Notes: generated from the letters alone by a model not told the origin. Positions 1 through 13,708 are shown, numbered from the stretch's first letter. The stretch is 64,000 bases of DNA from Candidatus Thiothrix sulfatifontis (GCA_022828425.1 CP094685.1:558001-622000), one strand, 5' to 3'. Numbers and translations: made by a program.

Positions 1-1607
1 GGTTTAATCACCGCCACCTGTTCCAGCACCTCCTGACGGAGGGCTTCCAGACGACCGGCTTCTGCCGCCTGCGGATCAAGGTGCAAACGCATATCAAACA
101 ACGAGAATTCCAATTGGCGCACTGTCGCCATCGCGGTCTGAAAATGCCGAGCTGCTTGCATTTTTTGGAACAAGGCTTCGGGTAAGGCTTCGCCCGTTTG
201 CCAATGTGCCGCAATCATATCCAGCACACTGCGTTCCCAGCACCAGTTTTCCATGAACTGGCTCGGCAACTCCACCGCATCCCATTCCACCCCGTTGATC
301 CCCGCCACATCGGGGTAATCGACTTGGGTCAGCATGTGGTGCAAACCGTGCCCAAACTCGTGGAACAACGTGACCACTTCATCATGAGTCAGCAAGGCAG
401 GCTTGTCGCCGACCGGTGCGCTGCCATTGCAGGTCATGAACGCCACCGGAATTTGCAAACCATCCGCACGCCGGAACCGTCCGCAGAAATCACTCATCCA
501 CGCCCCGCCGCGCTTGTGCTGACGTGCATACAGGTCAAAGTAGAAACAGGCTTGTACCGTATCGGTACGGTCATACACCAAAAAGAAACGCACATCCTTA
601 TGCCACAAATCGATGTGCCCCTGATGCCGTTCGATGCGCACCCCGAAGAGTTTTTCCACCAAGGTAAACAAGCCGCCGATCACCCGCATAGCAGGGAAGT
701 AGGGCTTCAAATCTTCTTCGCTAAAATCGAAACGCGCCTGTTTCATCTTTTCGCTGACGTAGCTCACATCCCACGCCTGCACCTCATCCATCCCCAACTG
801 TTCCCGCGCAAACGCCTGCACATCAGCAAACTCGGCTTCGGCAAACGGCTTGGCTTTCTGTGCGAGGTCTTCGAGGAAATCCAGCACCTGTTGCGGGCTT
901 TCCGCCATTTTGGTTGCCAGCGACAATTCGGCGTAATTCGCGTAACCGAGCAGGGTAGCTTCTTCGTGACGCAAGCGCAGAATATCGCGCATCACCTGAC
1001 TGTTATCCCACTCCGGGTTCGCACTCAAATCCGACGCACGGGTGGTATACGCACGGTAAACTTCCGCCCGCAACTCCCGGTTATCCGCGTAAGTCATGAC
1101 CGGGAAGTAAGAAGGGAATTGCAGGGTAATCACCCAACCTTCCAAATCGCGTTGCTTAGCGGTTTGCGCTGCCATCTCCAACGCCGATTCCGGTAAACCC
1201 GCGAGTTCGTTCACATCCAGAATTTGCTTCGTCCACGCATTGGTGGCATCCAGCACATTGTCAGAAAAGCGTGAATTCAGTTGCGAGAGTTCCTGACTGA
1301 TAGCGCGGTAACGTTCCTTTTGCTCCGCTGGCAACGCCACGCCAGAGAGTTTGAAACCCAGCAAACTGTCATCCAGACTTTTTTGCTGTGCCGTATCCAG
1401 CGACGTATCGTTTTCCCGAATCGCCTGAATCGCCTGCAAACAACTGCGCGTTCTGCCCCATCTCGGTGTGGTAATCACTGAGGCGCGACAGGTTGGCATT
1501 GTATTCCTTGCGCAATTCCTCGCTGTTAGCCACCGCATTCAAATGACTGACGGGCGACCACATCCGTTCCAAACGGTTGCTGGCTTCGTTCAAGGGCGCA
1601 ACCAGAT

Positions 1608-1623
1608 TGTTCCACGTGAAACC
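1608..1623. promoter_or_regulatory. parS-like ParB site 1
   Basis: TGTTCCACGTGAAACC matches the widely conserved bacterial parS palindrome (TGTTNCACGTGAAACA) at all but the last base. It lies inside the oligopeptidase A coding sequence. Binding by ParB is inferred. Confidence 0.75.
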
Positions 1624-1756
1624 GGCTGTTTGTGCCAAGGTTTTTTCCAAACCCGCACGGTTATCGTTAAGCACCACATCCAACGCGGGAGTGACATGCT
1701 CCGGCTTGATTTGCGAAAACAACGGCAGTTTGCTGATGTCCAGCAGGGGATTTTCT

Positions 1757-1772
1757 TGTTTCACGTGAAACC
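1757..1772. promoter_or_regulatory. parS-like ParB site 2
   Basis: TGTTTCACGTGAAACC differs from consensus parS only at the last base. It encodes the FHVKQ residues at the start of oligopeptidase A, so the palindrome sits within coding sequence right after the gyrB stop. Confidence 0.8.
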
Positions 1773-5334
<3,562 letters not shown>

Positions 5335-5352
5335 GCGTTTGGATTCCGCACC

Positions 5353-6462
5353 TTACAGGCGAATCGGCATAATGACGTTGCGCACTGTCTCATCGTCGGG
5401 GTCGGTCAATAACACACTGCTTTCTGGGGCGTTGCAATGCAAACGCAGGGTTTGCCCATGCAAATGGTTGACCGCATCCAACAGGTAAGTGACGTTGAAG
5501 CCAATGCTGAAATCCTTGCCGCTGTATTGCACATCCAATTCATCCGTAGCGATTTCTTGCTCAGGATTATTGGCTTCAACTTTTAAGCTGTTTTCGCTCA
5601 AAGAAAGGCGCACCCCCCGAAACTTCTCATTGGAGAGTATCGCTACTCGACCCAACATGTCTTTGAAAGCTTTACGATCCAAATCCACCTGAATTTGTCC
5701 GCCACCCGGAACTGCCGCGCGGTAATCCGGGTAACGCCCATCCACCAATTTAGTGGTGAAGCGCAAATTATCCAACTGCACCCGCAAATGGTTTTGGCTG
5801 CTCTGTACCTGTACAGGCACTTGGCAGTCATTGCGGAGCAAACGTGATAACTCCAATACGCCTTTGCGCGGAATAATCAACTGACGGCTGTGTTCCACGC
5901 CAGACATCTCAGCGGTATGAAAACACAGCGCCAAACGGTGTCCGTCGGTTGCTACCGTGCGCACACCATCGGGGTTGACTTCCAGCAACAGGCCATTGAG
6001 GTAATAACGCACATCTTGATTAGCCATTGCGAACGCGGCGGCTTCAAGCAAATGCTTCAGGGTATTTTCTGGCAGTTCAAGGGTATGCACATCCCCAATG
6101 TCTTCCAGTTCCGGGAATTCGCTGGCGGGTAGGGTGGCAAGTTCAAAGCGACTGCGACCGGCAGTGACCCGTGCGCGTTTGTCTTCTTGCACTTCGATAT
6201 TCACAATGCTTTCAGGGGGAAGCGATTTGCAAATGTCGGCGAGTTTGCGAGCGGGTAAAGTGATCTCCCCGTCGGCACCGTCCATGATTGGCGCGTGGGT
6301 GGCAATTTCCAATTCCAGATCAGTACCGCGCCAGAAGGCTTGGCTGCTTTGAATCCGCAGTAATACGTTTTCCAGAATCGGGGCAGTATGGCGTTTCTCG
6401 ATAGCCCCTAAGGTGGCTTGCAGGGATTCGAGCAGGTGTTCACGGGTTTGGGTTAGTCTCAT
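5353..6462 (-). CDS. dnaN: DNA polymerase III beta subunit (sliding clamp)
   Basis: Ring-shaped dimeric processivity clamp that tethers DNA polymerases and repair proteins to DNA. The 369-residue protein has three repeated clamp folds. Recognisable segments include APILENVLL near residue 28, ATDGHRLA near residue 175, RYPDYRAAVP in the middle domain, and the C-terminal MPIRL, matching the canonical MPMRL end. The start at 6462 (MRLTQTREHL) is clear. It precedes recF by 18 bp. Its upstream intergenic region holds the DnaA-box cluster that separates it from dnaA, so DnaA probably influences its transcription. Confidence 0.98.
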   Translation of the reverse strand: MRLTQTREHLLESLQATLGAIEKRHTAPILENVLLRIQSSQAFWRGTDLELEIATHAPIMDGADGEITLPARKLADICKSLPPESIVNIEVQEDKRARVTAGRSRFELATLPASEFPELEDIGDVHTLELPENTLKHLLEAAAFAMANQDVRYYLNGLLLEVNPDGVRTVATDGHRLALCFHTAEMSGVEHSRQLIIPRKGVLELSRLLRNDCQVPVQVQSSQNHLRVQLDNLRFTTKLVDGRYPDYRAAVPGGGQIQVDLDRKAFKDMLGRVAILSNEKFRGVRLSLSENSLKVEANNPEQEIATDELDVQYSGKDFSIGFNVTYLLDAVNHLHGQTLRLHCNAPESSVLLTDPDDETVRNVIMPIRL

Positions 6463-6683
6463 TACTGATATATCTTAAATCTTAAAGAATAGTAATCATA
6501 ATAGGGAAGCAGCTCAATTGTGGATAACCTGGCTATCTAGCTGATTTTCCTGTATCACATTGTACTTATCCACAAGGATAAGGCTGTGGGTTACTTCCTT
6601 GCCTTTTTGTTAGTATCTTGTGGATACTTTTCCATCCACCAATTATCCACAGGTTGCCCCATGGGTTATCAGGGTGGTTATCC
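6463..6683. other. candidate chromosomal replication origin (oriC) between dnaA and dnaN
   Basis: This 221-bp gap holds three perfect DnaA boxes: 6519-6527 (minus strand), 6566-6574 and 6643-6651 (plus strand). There is also an 8/9 box at 6619-6627 and a weaker one at 6585-6593 (TGTGGGTTA). An AT-rich stretch at about 6463-6506, next to dnaN, could be the unwinding element. The order dnaA, boxes, AT-rich DNA, dnaN resembles many bacterial origins. The alternative is a DnaA-controlled dnaN promoter, or a bipartite origin together with the rpmH-dnaA gap, as described for Pseudomonas. Confidence 0.65.
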
Positions 6684-8066
6684 TCAGCTTGTTAGCGTCC
6701 GAAACAAGATGCGGTATTCCTCTTCCAGCTTCGGATCAGACTCACGCAGTTCGGTCACTTTACGGCAGGCGTGCAATACCGTGGTGTGGTCGCGTCCGCC
6801 AAACTCGTCGCCAATTTCCGGCAAGCTGTGGTTGGTCAGTTCTTTGGATAACGCCATCGCAATTTGCCGGGGACGTGCCACCGAGCGGTTACGGCTTTTT
6901 GCATCCATGTCGGTTATCCGAATATTATAGTATTGCGCGACTATTTTTTTGATATTCCCCATCGAAACCATCTTATCTTGGCTGGCTAACTGATCGCGCA
7001 GCGCATTTTGCACAAAATCCAAGGTCACTTGGGTGGTGCATTTCAGGCGCATACTGGCGATGACCCGTTGCAAGGCGCCTTCCAAATCACGAATATTAGA
7101 GTGGAAGCGTTTGCCAATGAAAAAACTGACCTCATTCGGCAAGTGCAGCCCTGCATCTTCGGCTTTTTTACGCAAAATCGCTACCCGCGTTTCGAGATCG
7201 GGGGATTCAATTTGCACAGTCAAACCCCAGTTGAAGCGCGTTTTCAGGCGGTCTTCTATGCCATCGAGATCGCGGGGGAATTTATCACTGGCGAGAATAA
7301 TACGCTTTTGGCCTTCCAGCAGCGCATTAAACGTGTGAAAAAATTCTTCCATCGAACGGTCTTTGCCTGCAAAAAACTGAATGTCATCGATGAGCAGTGC
7401 ATCCAAATTGCGGTAATGCTGCTTGAACTCTTCCATGCGCGAATTGCGGATGGCGGAAATCATGTCGTTTACAAAACGTTCGGCGTACACATAAATCACC
7501 TTAGCCGCCGGGTCGCATTCAAGAATGCGGTTGCCAATCGCGTGCATCAAATGCGTTTTACCCAAGCCGACCCCGCCGTAAATGAACAGCGGGTTATAGC
7601 CGGTATCCGCGTGATCCCCAACTTGTTGCGAGGTGGCACAAGCCAATTGGTTGGATTTACCTTCCACGAAATTCGCAAAGGTCATGCGCGGGTTGAGCGA
7701 ATTCGCAAAGCGCTCACTCACGGGTGCCGGTTGCTGGGTGTTCCACCCACGATCACGGTTCGGCGCGTCGCCAAGCGGTCTAAGGGGTTGTGGGAACGTG
7801 AGCGCGGGTTCTTCACGTGGCGGCGGCGCTACGGATGAGCCAATTTGTAAGAGCACATCAAATTCATTGTCCCCGGTGATAATGCGTGCATGGAATACGA
7901 TTCGGGGCAGGTAGTGTTCATGCACTTGTTGAAGCACAATCGTATTCGGGGCTAATAAATACAAAGCCTGACGCTTTTCAACCGCGTGCAAAGCACGTAG
8001 CCATGTATTGATGTCACTGTCAGGGATTTCCTGTTCGAGTTGCTGTAAACATTGTTGCCAAAGCAT
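6684..8066 (-). CDS. dnaA: chromosomal replication initiator DnaA
   Basis: AAA+ initiator that binds TTATCCACA boxes and melts the origin. Of the 460 residues, the N-terminal helicase-loading domain begins MLWQQCLQQLEQEIP. The Walker A motif GGVGLGKTHL and Walker B LLIDDIQF mark the ATPase domain. The C-terminal DNA-binding signature GGRDHTTVLHACRKV is intact. The start at 8066 was chosen because the preceding in-frame codons have no counterpart in DnaA. It is transcribed away from rpmH. A perfect DnaA box at 8144-8152, upstream of the start, suggests autoregulation. Confidence 0.98.
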   Translation of the reverse strand: MLWQQCLQQLEQEIPDSDINTWLRALHAVEKRQALYLLAPNTIVLQQVHEHYLPRIVFHARIITGDNEFDVLLQIGSSVAPPPREEPALTFPQPLRPLGDAPNRDRGWNTQQPAPVSERFANSLNPRMTFANFVEGKSNQLACATSQQVGDHADTGYNPLFIYGGVGLGKTHLMHAIGNRILECDPAAKVIYVYAERFVNDMISAIRNSRMEEFKQHYRNLDALLIDDIQFFAGKDRSMEEFFHTFNALLEGQKRIILASDKFPRDLDGIEDRLKTRFNWGLTVQIESPDLETRVAILRKKAEDAGLHLPNEVSFFIGKRFHSNIRDLEGALQRVIASMRLKCTTQVTLDFVQNALRDQLASQDKMVSMGNIKKIVAQYYNIRITDMDAKSRNRSVARPRQIAMALSKELTNHSLPEIGDEFGGRDHTTVLHACRKVTELRESDPKLEEEYRILFRTLTS

Positions 8067-8298
8067 AGAAAAGCGGTTCCAAGGTGGTTGAAACGGGTGG
8101 AGAGCACAGTGTTGGAACAAGCAATTATAGACGCGCTTTAGAGTTATCCACAAGCACAAGCTCTGCACACCGCCGGATTGCGGTATTGACAAAATCCACG
8201 CAATCCCTTAACATACTTAACCTTTTTGGCTGCCCGTGAATCAAATATTTTTGGAACGGTAGCAGTGATTGACTTAATGATTTAACGGATGACCTGTC
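8067..8298. promoter_or_regulatory. divergent dnaA / rpmH control region
   Basis: This gap carries a perfect DnaA box (TTATCCACA, 8144-8152) and, on the plus strand, a good sigma-70 promoter for rpmH: TTGACA at 8186-8191, a 17-bp spacer and TAACAT at 8209-8214. It is AT-rich near 8209-8260. It could be part of the origin, since in pseudomonads the functional origin lies between rpmH and dnaA. Confidence 0.6.
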
Positions 8299-8433
8299 AT
8301 GAAAAGAACCTTTCAACCAAGCAAAATTCACCGTGCTCGTACTCACGGCTTCCGCGCACGCATGGCAACAGCGGACGGTCGAAAAGTATTGAGTGCGCGT
8401 CGTGCTAAAGGCCGCGCACGTTTGATTCCATAA
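8299..8433 (+). CDS. rpmH: 50S ribosomal protein L34
   Basis: Small basic protein of the large ribosomal subunit. It has 44 residues, starts [12 protein letters not shown] and ends GRARLIP. The signature segment R(T)HGFRARM and the [12 protein letters not shown] tail are as expected for L34. It is the first gene of the rightward rpmH-rnpA-yidC-mnmE series and has a TTGACA/TAACAT promoter about 85 bp upstream. A four-base gap separates its stop from the TTG start of rnpA, so the two are translationally close, as in most bacteria. Confidence 0.98.
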   Translation: MKRTFQPSKIHRARTHGFRARMATADGRKVLSARRAKGRARLIP

Positions 8434-8437
8434 GATT

Positions 8438-8815
8438 TTGGATGCAGGTCACTCAGGGATAACCGCTTTTCCGCGTGGCGTGCGTCTGACACGCGGGGTA
8501 GAATTTCAGCGGGTATTCCAACACGGTAAACGCCTGCACGCCAACGGATTGAATGCCAGAGCCGCCGCTAATAGCGTTGGCTTTCCGCGTTTGGGAATGG
8601 CGATTGCTAAAAAAGCCCTGCGACGTGCGCATGAGCGTAATCGCATCCGACGGTTAGTGCGGGAAAGTTTCCGTCAGCATCAAGCCAGCCTGCCAGCGGT
8701 GGATATGGTGATTATGTGCCGCGCTGACGTATTAACAATGAGCAATACTGACATTTTCCAGCAATTGGAAGGTTTATGGTTGCGTCTACACAAGCTATAC
8801 TCTGCCCTACCCTAA
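8438..8815 (+). CDS. rnpA: ribonuclease P protein component
   Basis: Protein cofactor of RNase P, which matures the 5-prime end of tRNAs. The conserved arginine-rich motif RRAHERNRIRRLVRESFR lies in the second half and identifies the family. The 125-residue protein must start at a non-ATG codon: TTG at 8438, four bases after the rpmH stop, gives the family's FPRGVRLTRGVEF N-terminal region. No strong Shine-Dalgarno sequence is visible, consistent with coupling to rpmH. It is followed 26 bp later by yidC; the yidD gene that usually sits here is absent. Confidence 0.96.
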   Translation: MDAGHSGITAFPRGVRLTRGVEFQRVFQHGKRLHANGLNARAAANSVGFPRLGMAIAKKALRRAHERNRIRRLVRESFRQHQASLPAVDMVIMCRADVLTMSNTDIFQQLEGLWLRLHKLYSALP

Positions 8816-8841
8816 CCGTCAATAACCGGATTGCTTTATTC

Positions 8842-10518
8842 ATGGATTCGCAACGTCCCTTCCTGTACCTCACCCTGATTTTCATGCTGTTCCTGATTTG
8901 GACAACTTGGCAACAGGATCATGCACCCAAACCGCCCGCCGCCGCTGCCAGTGGCGTCACAGCGCCCGCCAGTGTCGACGGTGCTACTCAAGAAGTTCCT
9001 ACACAAGGCAGTGTAGCCGCCCTACCGGGACAGGCTGCACCCGTGCCGTCCGCCGATAATGGTGCGGGTCAAACCCTGACCGTGCGTACCGATACGCTGG
9101 TGTTTCGCATTAATACCCGTGGTGGCGAAATTTTAGAGACGGATTTGCCCACTTATCCCATTAGCCTGGATACACCGGACAAGCCAGTCAAAATTCTGGA
9201 TTTGAACGGGCGCAATTACGTGGCGCAATCCGGCTTGCAACACCAGGTGGTGGCGGGCATTGATGCTAAAGCCCTCGCGCCGGATCATTTGGCAACTTAC
9301 ACCGCCGCACAAACCGAGTACGTTTTGGCTGAAGGGCAAGACGAGCTGATTGTGCCGCTAACTTGGCAAGGTGCCAACGGTGTCACCGTTACCAAGCGTT
9401 TTATTTTCAAGCGTGGCAGTTTCCTCGTTAATGTGGAACACGAGGTGAACAACCAATCCACCAGCATTTGGAGTGGTACTGAATACCGTCAATTGAAGCA
9501 CGGTTATGCGGCAAACGGCGGCAGTCTGTTGGGTGGGGTGCAAGCTTATGTTGGTGGCGCGTACTTCCATGAAGGCAAATACACCAAATTATCGTTCGAT
9601 AATTTAGACGATAAGCCAGTCAACGAAACCGTGAACGGCGGTTGGGTGGCGATGCAGGAACATTATTTCCTGAGTGCTTGGATTCCGCAGCAAGACCAAG
9701 AAACGCAATATTACAGCATGGTGAGCCAAAACCAAGGCGTGAAAGGGTATGTGCTGGGGATGCGCAGCGCCACGCAGCAAGTGGCACCGGGAGCGACAGG
9801 CTTATTCAAAACGGGTTTTTACGTCGGCCCTAAAAACCAAGACTTGCTGGAAAGCATTGCAACCGGATTGGATTTAACCGTGGATTACGGCATCTTCGCG
9901 TTCATTTCCAAGCCGATTTTCTGGTTGATGCAGATGATTCATAACGTTGTTGGTAACTGGGGTTGGACAATTATTCTGCTCACGGTATTGATCAAGCTGG
10001 CATTCTTCTACCCGTCGGCGATGAGTTACAAGTCGATGGCGAAAATGAAGGCTGTATCCCCGAAGCTTAAAGACATTAACGAGCGTTACGCCGACGACCC
10101 ACAAGCCAAGCAAAAAGCCATGATGGACATTTACCGCAAGGAAAAGATCAATCCCTTAGGCGGGTGTTTGCCGATTGTCATTCAGATTCCGGTGTTCATG
10201 GGGTTGTACTGGGTATTGCTGGAAAGCGTGGAATTGCGCCAAGCACCGTGGTTGCTGTGGTACAAAGACTTGTCGATTATGGATCCGTACTTCGTGTTAC
10301 CGCTGATTATGGGGGTATCGATGTTTGTGCAACAGAAATTAAATCCGCCACCGGCCGACCCGATGCAGCAGAAAATTTTCCAGTTCATGCCGATTATTTT
10401 CACGGTGATGTTCCTGTGGTTCCCGGCGGGTTTGGTGCTGTACTGGGTGGTCAATAACGTGTTGTCGATTGCTCAGCAATGGTTTATCAACAAGAAAATT
10501 GTTGGTCATGCTGCTTAG
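8842..10518 (+). CDS. yidC: membrane protein insertase YidC
   Basis: Inserts and folds inner-membrane proteins, alone or with SecYEG. The 558-residue protein has the Gram-negative layout: an N-terminal membrane anchor (residues ~5-20), a Pro/Ala-rich linker, a large periplasmic domain, and a C-terminal hydrophobic core with about five membrane segments. That core includes GNWGWTIILLTVLIK, NPLGGCLPI and a WFPAGLVLYW segment. The start at 8842 (MDSQRPFLYL) matches the family; an upstream start would overlap rnpA with unrelated residues. It sits between rnpA and mnmE. Confidence 0.97.
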   Translation: MDSQRPFLYLTLIFMLFLIWTTWQQDHAPKPPAAAASGVTAPASVDGATQEVPTQGSVAALPGQAAPVPSADNGAGQTLTVRTDTLVFRINTRGGEILETDLPTYPISLDTPDKPVKILDLNGRNYVAQSGLQHQVVAGIDAKALAPDHLATYTAAQTEYVLAEGQDELIVPLTWQGANGVTVTKRFIFKRGSFLVNVEHEVNNQSTSIWSGTEYRQLKHGYAANGGSLLGGVQAYVGGAYFHEGKYTKLSFDNLDDKPVNETVNGGWVAMQEHYFLSAWIPQQDQETQYYSMVSQNQGVKGYVLGMRSATQQVAPGATGLFKTGFYVGPKNQDLLESIATGLDLTVDYGIFAFISKPIFWLMQMIHNVVGNWGWTIILLTVLIKLAFFYPSAMSYKSMAKMKAVSPKLKDINERYADDPQAKQKAMMDIYRKEKINPLGGCLPIVIQIPVFMGLYWVLLESVELRQAPWLLWYKDLSIMDPYFVLPLIMGVSMFVQQKLNPPPADPMQQKIFQFMPIIFTVMFLWFPAGLVLYWVVNNVLSIAQQWFINKKIVGHAA

Positions 10519-10525
10519 AGGCTAA

Positions 10526-10541
10526 TGTTTCATGTGGAACA
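10526..10541. promoter_or_regulatory. degenerate parS-like site 4
   Basis: TGTTTCATGTGGAACA keeps both TGTTTCA and GAACA halves and differs from consensus parS at two positions. It spans the mnmE start codon and encodes part of MWNN. The match is weaker than the three sites on the other side of the origin. Confidence 0.5.
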
Positions 10542-11872
10542 ATCCTGACACCATCGCTGCCATCGCTACACCACTAGGGCGCGGTGGGGTTGGGATTATC
10601 CGACTTTCCGGCAAGCGTGTGCCTGAGCTTGCCGTCGCTATCCTCGGCGCTCTGCCCTCCCCGCGTAAAGCGGTTCACCGTTTGTTTAACGCTGCCGATG
10701 GCACAGCGTTGGATGACGGTATCGCCTTGTATTTCCCTGCCCCGCATTCGTTCACTGGCGAAGATGTGTTAGAGCTGCAAGGTCATGGTGGCACGGTGGT
10801 GCTCGATATGCTGCTCAAACGCTGTGTGGAACTGGGTGCGCGACTGGCTCGCCCCGGCGAGTTTTCCGAACGCGCCTTTTTAAACGACAAGCTGGATTTG
10901 GCGCAGGCCGAAGCGATTGCTGATTTGATTGATTCGGGGTCGGAACAGGCAGCACGTTCAGCTTTGCGTTCTTTGCAGGGTGAGTTTTCCACGGCGGTGA
11001 ATGTTCTTCTCAGTGGCTTAATTGAACTGCGGGTTTACGTGGAAGCGGCGTTAGATTTCCCCGATGAGGAAATTGATTTCCTCGCCAGTGTCGCGGTGAC
11101 GCGTCGATTGGAAACTATTAAACAGCAATTGCACACGATTTTCCTCAAAGCGCGGCAAGGCAGTTTGTTGCGCGATGGAATGCACTTGGTCATTGTGGGC
11201 AGACCGAATGCAGGCAAATCGAGCCTGTTGAACGCGTTGGCTGGACAAGAAACCGCAATTGTCACCGAAATTGCCGGTACGACCCGTGACGTGTTGCGCG
11301 AACGCATTAACCTTGACGGAATGCCGTTGCATATCGTTGATACGGCTGGGTTGCGCGAGAGTGCCGATCCGGTGGAAAAAATCGGCATTGCACGTGCTTG
11401 GGCGGAAATGGCTAAGGCGGATTTGATCCTGTTACTGGTGGATGATACCCGCCATGATGAACCGGAAAATGCGGACATTCTGGCGCGTTTGCCCCCTCAC
11501 CTGCCGCGCATTACGGTGCATAACAAAGTCGATTTGAGTGGCAAGCCGCCCGGTAAACAAGGCGAACACTTGTATATTTCCGCCAAACAGTCGTTGGGGA
11601 TTGATGCGTTACGCGCCGAGTTGAAAACACGGATGGGTTATCAGGGTGAGGCGGAAGGTACGTTTATGGCACGGCGGCGGCATTTGCAGGCGTTGGAGAC
11701 GACGCAGGCAGCGGTGGAACGGGCTGAGTCGCAGTTGCGCGAGTTTAACGCCGGGGAGTTGATGGCGGAAGAATTGCGGATGGCACAGGATGCCTTGGGG
11801 CAAATTACAGGACGGTTTACGCCAGATGATTTGCTGGGGGAAATATTCAGTTCGTTTTGTATTGGAAAGTAA
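10532..11872 (+). CDS. mnmE: tRNA uridine-5-carboxymethylaminomethyl modification GTPase MnmE
   Basis: Works with MnmG to modify U34 of certain tRNAs. The 446-residue protein has an N-terminal tetrahydrofolate-binding domain ([21 protein letters not shown]), a helical domain carrying an inserted G domain, and the diagnostic C-terminal FCIGK. G-domain motifs are GRPNAGKSS (G1), the TT pair of IAGTTRD (G2), DTAG (G3) and NKVD (G4). It starts 13 bp after the yidC stop. Its usual partner mnmG, with rsmG and parAB, does not follow; lipA does. Confidence 0.98.
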   Translation: MWNNPDTIAAIATPLGRGGVGIIRLSGKRVPELAVAILGALPSPRKAVHRLFNAADGTALDDGIALYFPAPHSFTGEDVLELQGHGGTVVLDMLLKRCVELGARLARPGEFSERAFLNDKLDLAQAEAIADLIDSGSEQAARSALRSLQGEFSTAVNVLLSGLIELRVYVEAALDFPDEEIDFLASVAVTRRLETIKQQLHTIFLKARQGSLLRDGMHLVIVGRPNAGKSSLLNALAGQETAIVTEIAGTTRDVLRERINLDGMPLHIVDTAGLRESADPVEKIGIARAWAEMAKADLILLLVDDTRHDEPENADILARLPPHLPRITVHNKVDLSGKPPGKQGEHLYISAKQSLGIDALRAELKTRMGYQGEAEGTFMARRRHLQALETTQAAVERAESQLREFNAGELMAEELRMAQDALGQITGRFTPDDLLGEIFSSFCIGK

Positions 11873-11926
11873 CGGGCGAGGATGTCAAAATGTGTCGACA
11901 ATCCACCAACGAGACACGCAGACCTT

Positions 11927-12877
11927 ATGGAACGCAAAGAACCCGGTCATAAAGAACGCGGTGCTGACAAAGTAGCCCGCATCCCCATCAAAGTTGAACC
12001 CACCACCGAATTCCGTCGCAAACCGGCGTGGATCAAAGCCAAAGCGCCGACTTCGCCGGAAGTCAAACGCCTCAAAGCGATCTTGCGCGAGCAAAAATTG
12101 CATACCGTCTGTGAAGAAGCGGCCTGCCCTAACCTTGGCGAATGCTTCACCCACGGTACGGCAACCTTTATGATCATGGGGGATATTTGCACCCGACGTT
12201 GCCCGTTCTGTGACGTCTCCCACGGCAAACCGCTGCCTTTAGATGCCGACGAACCGCTGAATATGGCGGAAACCATCCGTGCGATGAGTTTGAAATACGT
12301 GGTCATTACTTCGGTTGACCGCGATGATTTGCGTGACGGTGGCGCGGAACATTTCGTTCAATGCATCCAAAAAGCCCGCGAATTGAACCCGGCGCTCAAG
12401 ATCGAAATTCTCACCCCCGATTTTCGCGGGCGCATGGAGATTGCCCTGCAAATCCTCGAAACCGCGCCACCCGATGTGTTTAACCACAATATGGAAACCG
12501 TGCCGCGTTTGTACAAACAATCACGCCCCGGTGCGGATTACCAATATTCGCTGAATTTAATCAAGGAATTCAAACGCCTGTTCCCGCAGATTCCCAGCAA
12601 ATCCGGCTTAATGCTCGGCTTGGGCGAAACCAAGGAAGAAGTCATTGCAACCTTGAAAGACCTACGCGCTCACGACTGTGACATGCTGACCTTGGGGCAA
12701 TATTTGCAACCCAGCCGCCACCATTTGCCGGTAGACCGCTTTGTGACCCCGGGCGAATTCGCGGAACTCGCCGATATTGCCACCGCGATGGGTTTCAGCA
12801 AAGTGGCCAGCGGGCCGATGGTGCGCTCGTCTTACCATGCGGATCAGCAAGCCGCTGGAACGTTTGCCAGCGCATGA
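11927..12877 (+). CDS. lipA: lipoyl synthase
   Basis: Radical-SAM enzyme that inserts two sulfurs into octanoyl groups on lipoate-dependent enzymes. Both iron-sulfur clusters are recognisable: the auxiliary-cluster motif [12 protein letters not shown] and the radical-SAM motif [10 protein letters not shown]. The conserved [20 protein letters not shown] and a C-terminal RSSYHAD are present. The start at 11927 ([10 protein letters not shown]) gives 316 residues; an ATG at 11882 in the same frame would lengthen it to 331 and cannot be excluded. Its stop overlaps the next gene by four bases. No lipB is adjacent. Confidence 0.96.
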   Translation: MERKEPGHKERGADKVARIPIKVEPTTEFRRKPAWIKAKAPTSPEVKRLKAILREQKLHTVCEEAACPNLGECFTHGTATFMIMGDICTRRCPFCDVSHGKPLPLDADEPLNMAETIRAMSLKYVVITSVDRDDLRDGGAEHFVQCIQKARELNPALKIEILTPDFRGRMEIALQILETAPPDVFNHNMETVPRLYKQSRPGADYQYSLNLIKEFKRLFPQIPSKSGLMLGLGETKEEVIATLKDLRAHDCDMLTLGQYLQPSRHHLPVDRFVTPGEFAELADIATAMGFSKVASGPMVRSSYHADQQAAGTFASA

Positions 12878-13614
12878 ACACCGTTACCAGCCGCACGCTG
12901 GAATTTTTGCTATTGCCCCCCGGCAATCTGGTAGTGTTTTTATTGTTAGCGCTGCTGCTCTACCGTTGGCGTGGCGCGAGGCTAACCGTGTTATTCATTG
13001 GCACGGTGCAGGCTGTGGTGTTGAGTCTGCCAGTGGTTGCCGAAAAACTCATGGTGGGCTTGGAGCAGCAATACCCGCCCGTTCCTGAATTGTGGTTACA
13101 AGCGCCCTTGCCTGAAGCCATCGTCATTTTAGGTGCAGAACGCAATCTCGAAGCCAGCGAATACGCCGGGCGCATGAGTGCCAGCACCGAGCTGGAGCGC
13201 CTCAATTACGCCGCGCATTTGCACCGTAACACCGGCTTACCGCTATTGCTCTCCGGCAGTGATCGCGATGTGAAGTTTATGCGGGATGTATTGGCCAATA
13301 CCTTCCAAGTGCCGTTGCGTTGGCAGGAAAATCAAAGTCATACCACTTGGGAAAATGCGGCATTCACTGATCAAATCTTGGCGGATGCGGGGGTTCGTTC
13401 CGCTTGGGTAGTGACACACGCATGGCACATGCCGCGTGCCATGCAGGTATTTGCCGATCGACAGGTGCACTATTTGCCCGCATCCCTGAGCTACGGGTCA
13501 AGCAATTTTTGGCGGCATGAATGGTTGTGGTGGGTACCGCAAGCCAATGCGCTGGCACGTAGCCAAACCGCGCTGCACGAATGGCTGGGATTACTCGCTT
13601 ACGAACTTCGGTAG
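12874..13614 (+). CDS. ElyC/SanA/YdcF family protein (DUF218)
   Basis: Membrane-anchored protein of the DUF218 family, whose members affect envelope integrity; the exact reaction is unknown. The 246-residue protein has two N-terminal hydrophobic segments (about residues 10-26 and 36-52), then the DUF218 core: [27 protein letters not shown] and [16 protein letters not shown]. These are the family's conserved acidic and His-containing segments. It overlaps the lipA stop (ATGA), so the two are cotranscribed, although a functional link with lipoate is not obvious. Confidence 0.85.
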   Translation: MNTVTSRTLEFLLLPPGNLVVFLLLALLLYRWRGARLTVLFIGTVQAVVLSLPVVAEKLMVGLEQQYPPVPELWLQAPLPEAIVILGAERNLEASEYAGRMSASTELERLNYAAHLHRNTGLPLLLSGSDRDVKFMRDVLANTFQVPLRWQENQSHTTWENAAFTDQILADAGVRSAWVVTHAWHMPRAMQVFADRQVHYLPASLSYGSSNFWRHEWLWWVPQANALARSQTALHEWLGLLAYELR

Positions 13615-13708
13615 CGGCACTCCGTTTTATAAAGCAGCGGAAAGTTTTTGCAGAAACAGCTAAACTTACAAAGCAATCCGCACTGGCACATTATCGAAGG
13701 GAGTTATA

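Noticed and set aside
198..1196. Long open frame on the plus strand opposite oligopeptidase A
   Set aside because: It lies antisense to the clear M3 peptidase reading (HEFGH) and its composition, rich in His, Gln and Arg, is that of a mirror frame.
7008..7838. Plus-strand frame of 276 codons opposite dnaA
   Set aside because: Antisense to the Walker motifs of DnaA; no family pattern.
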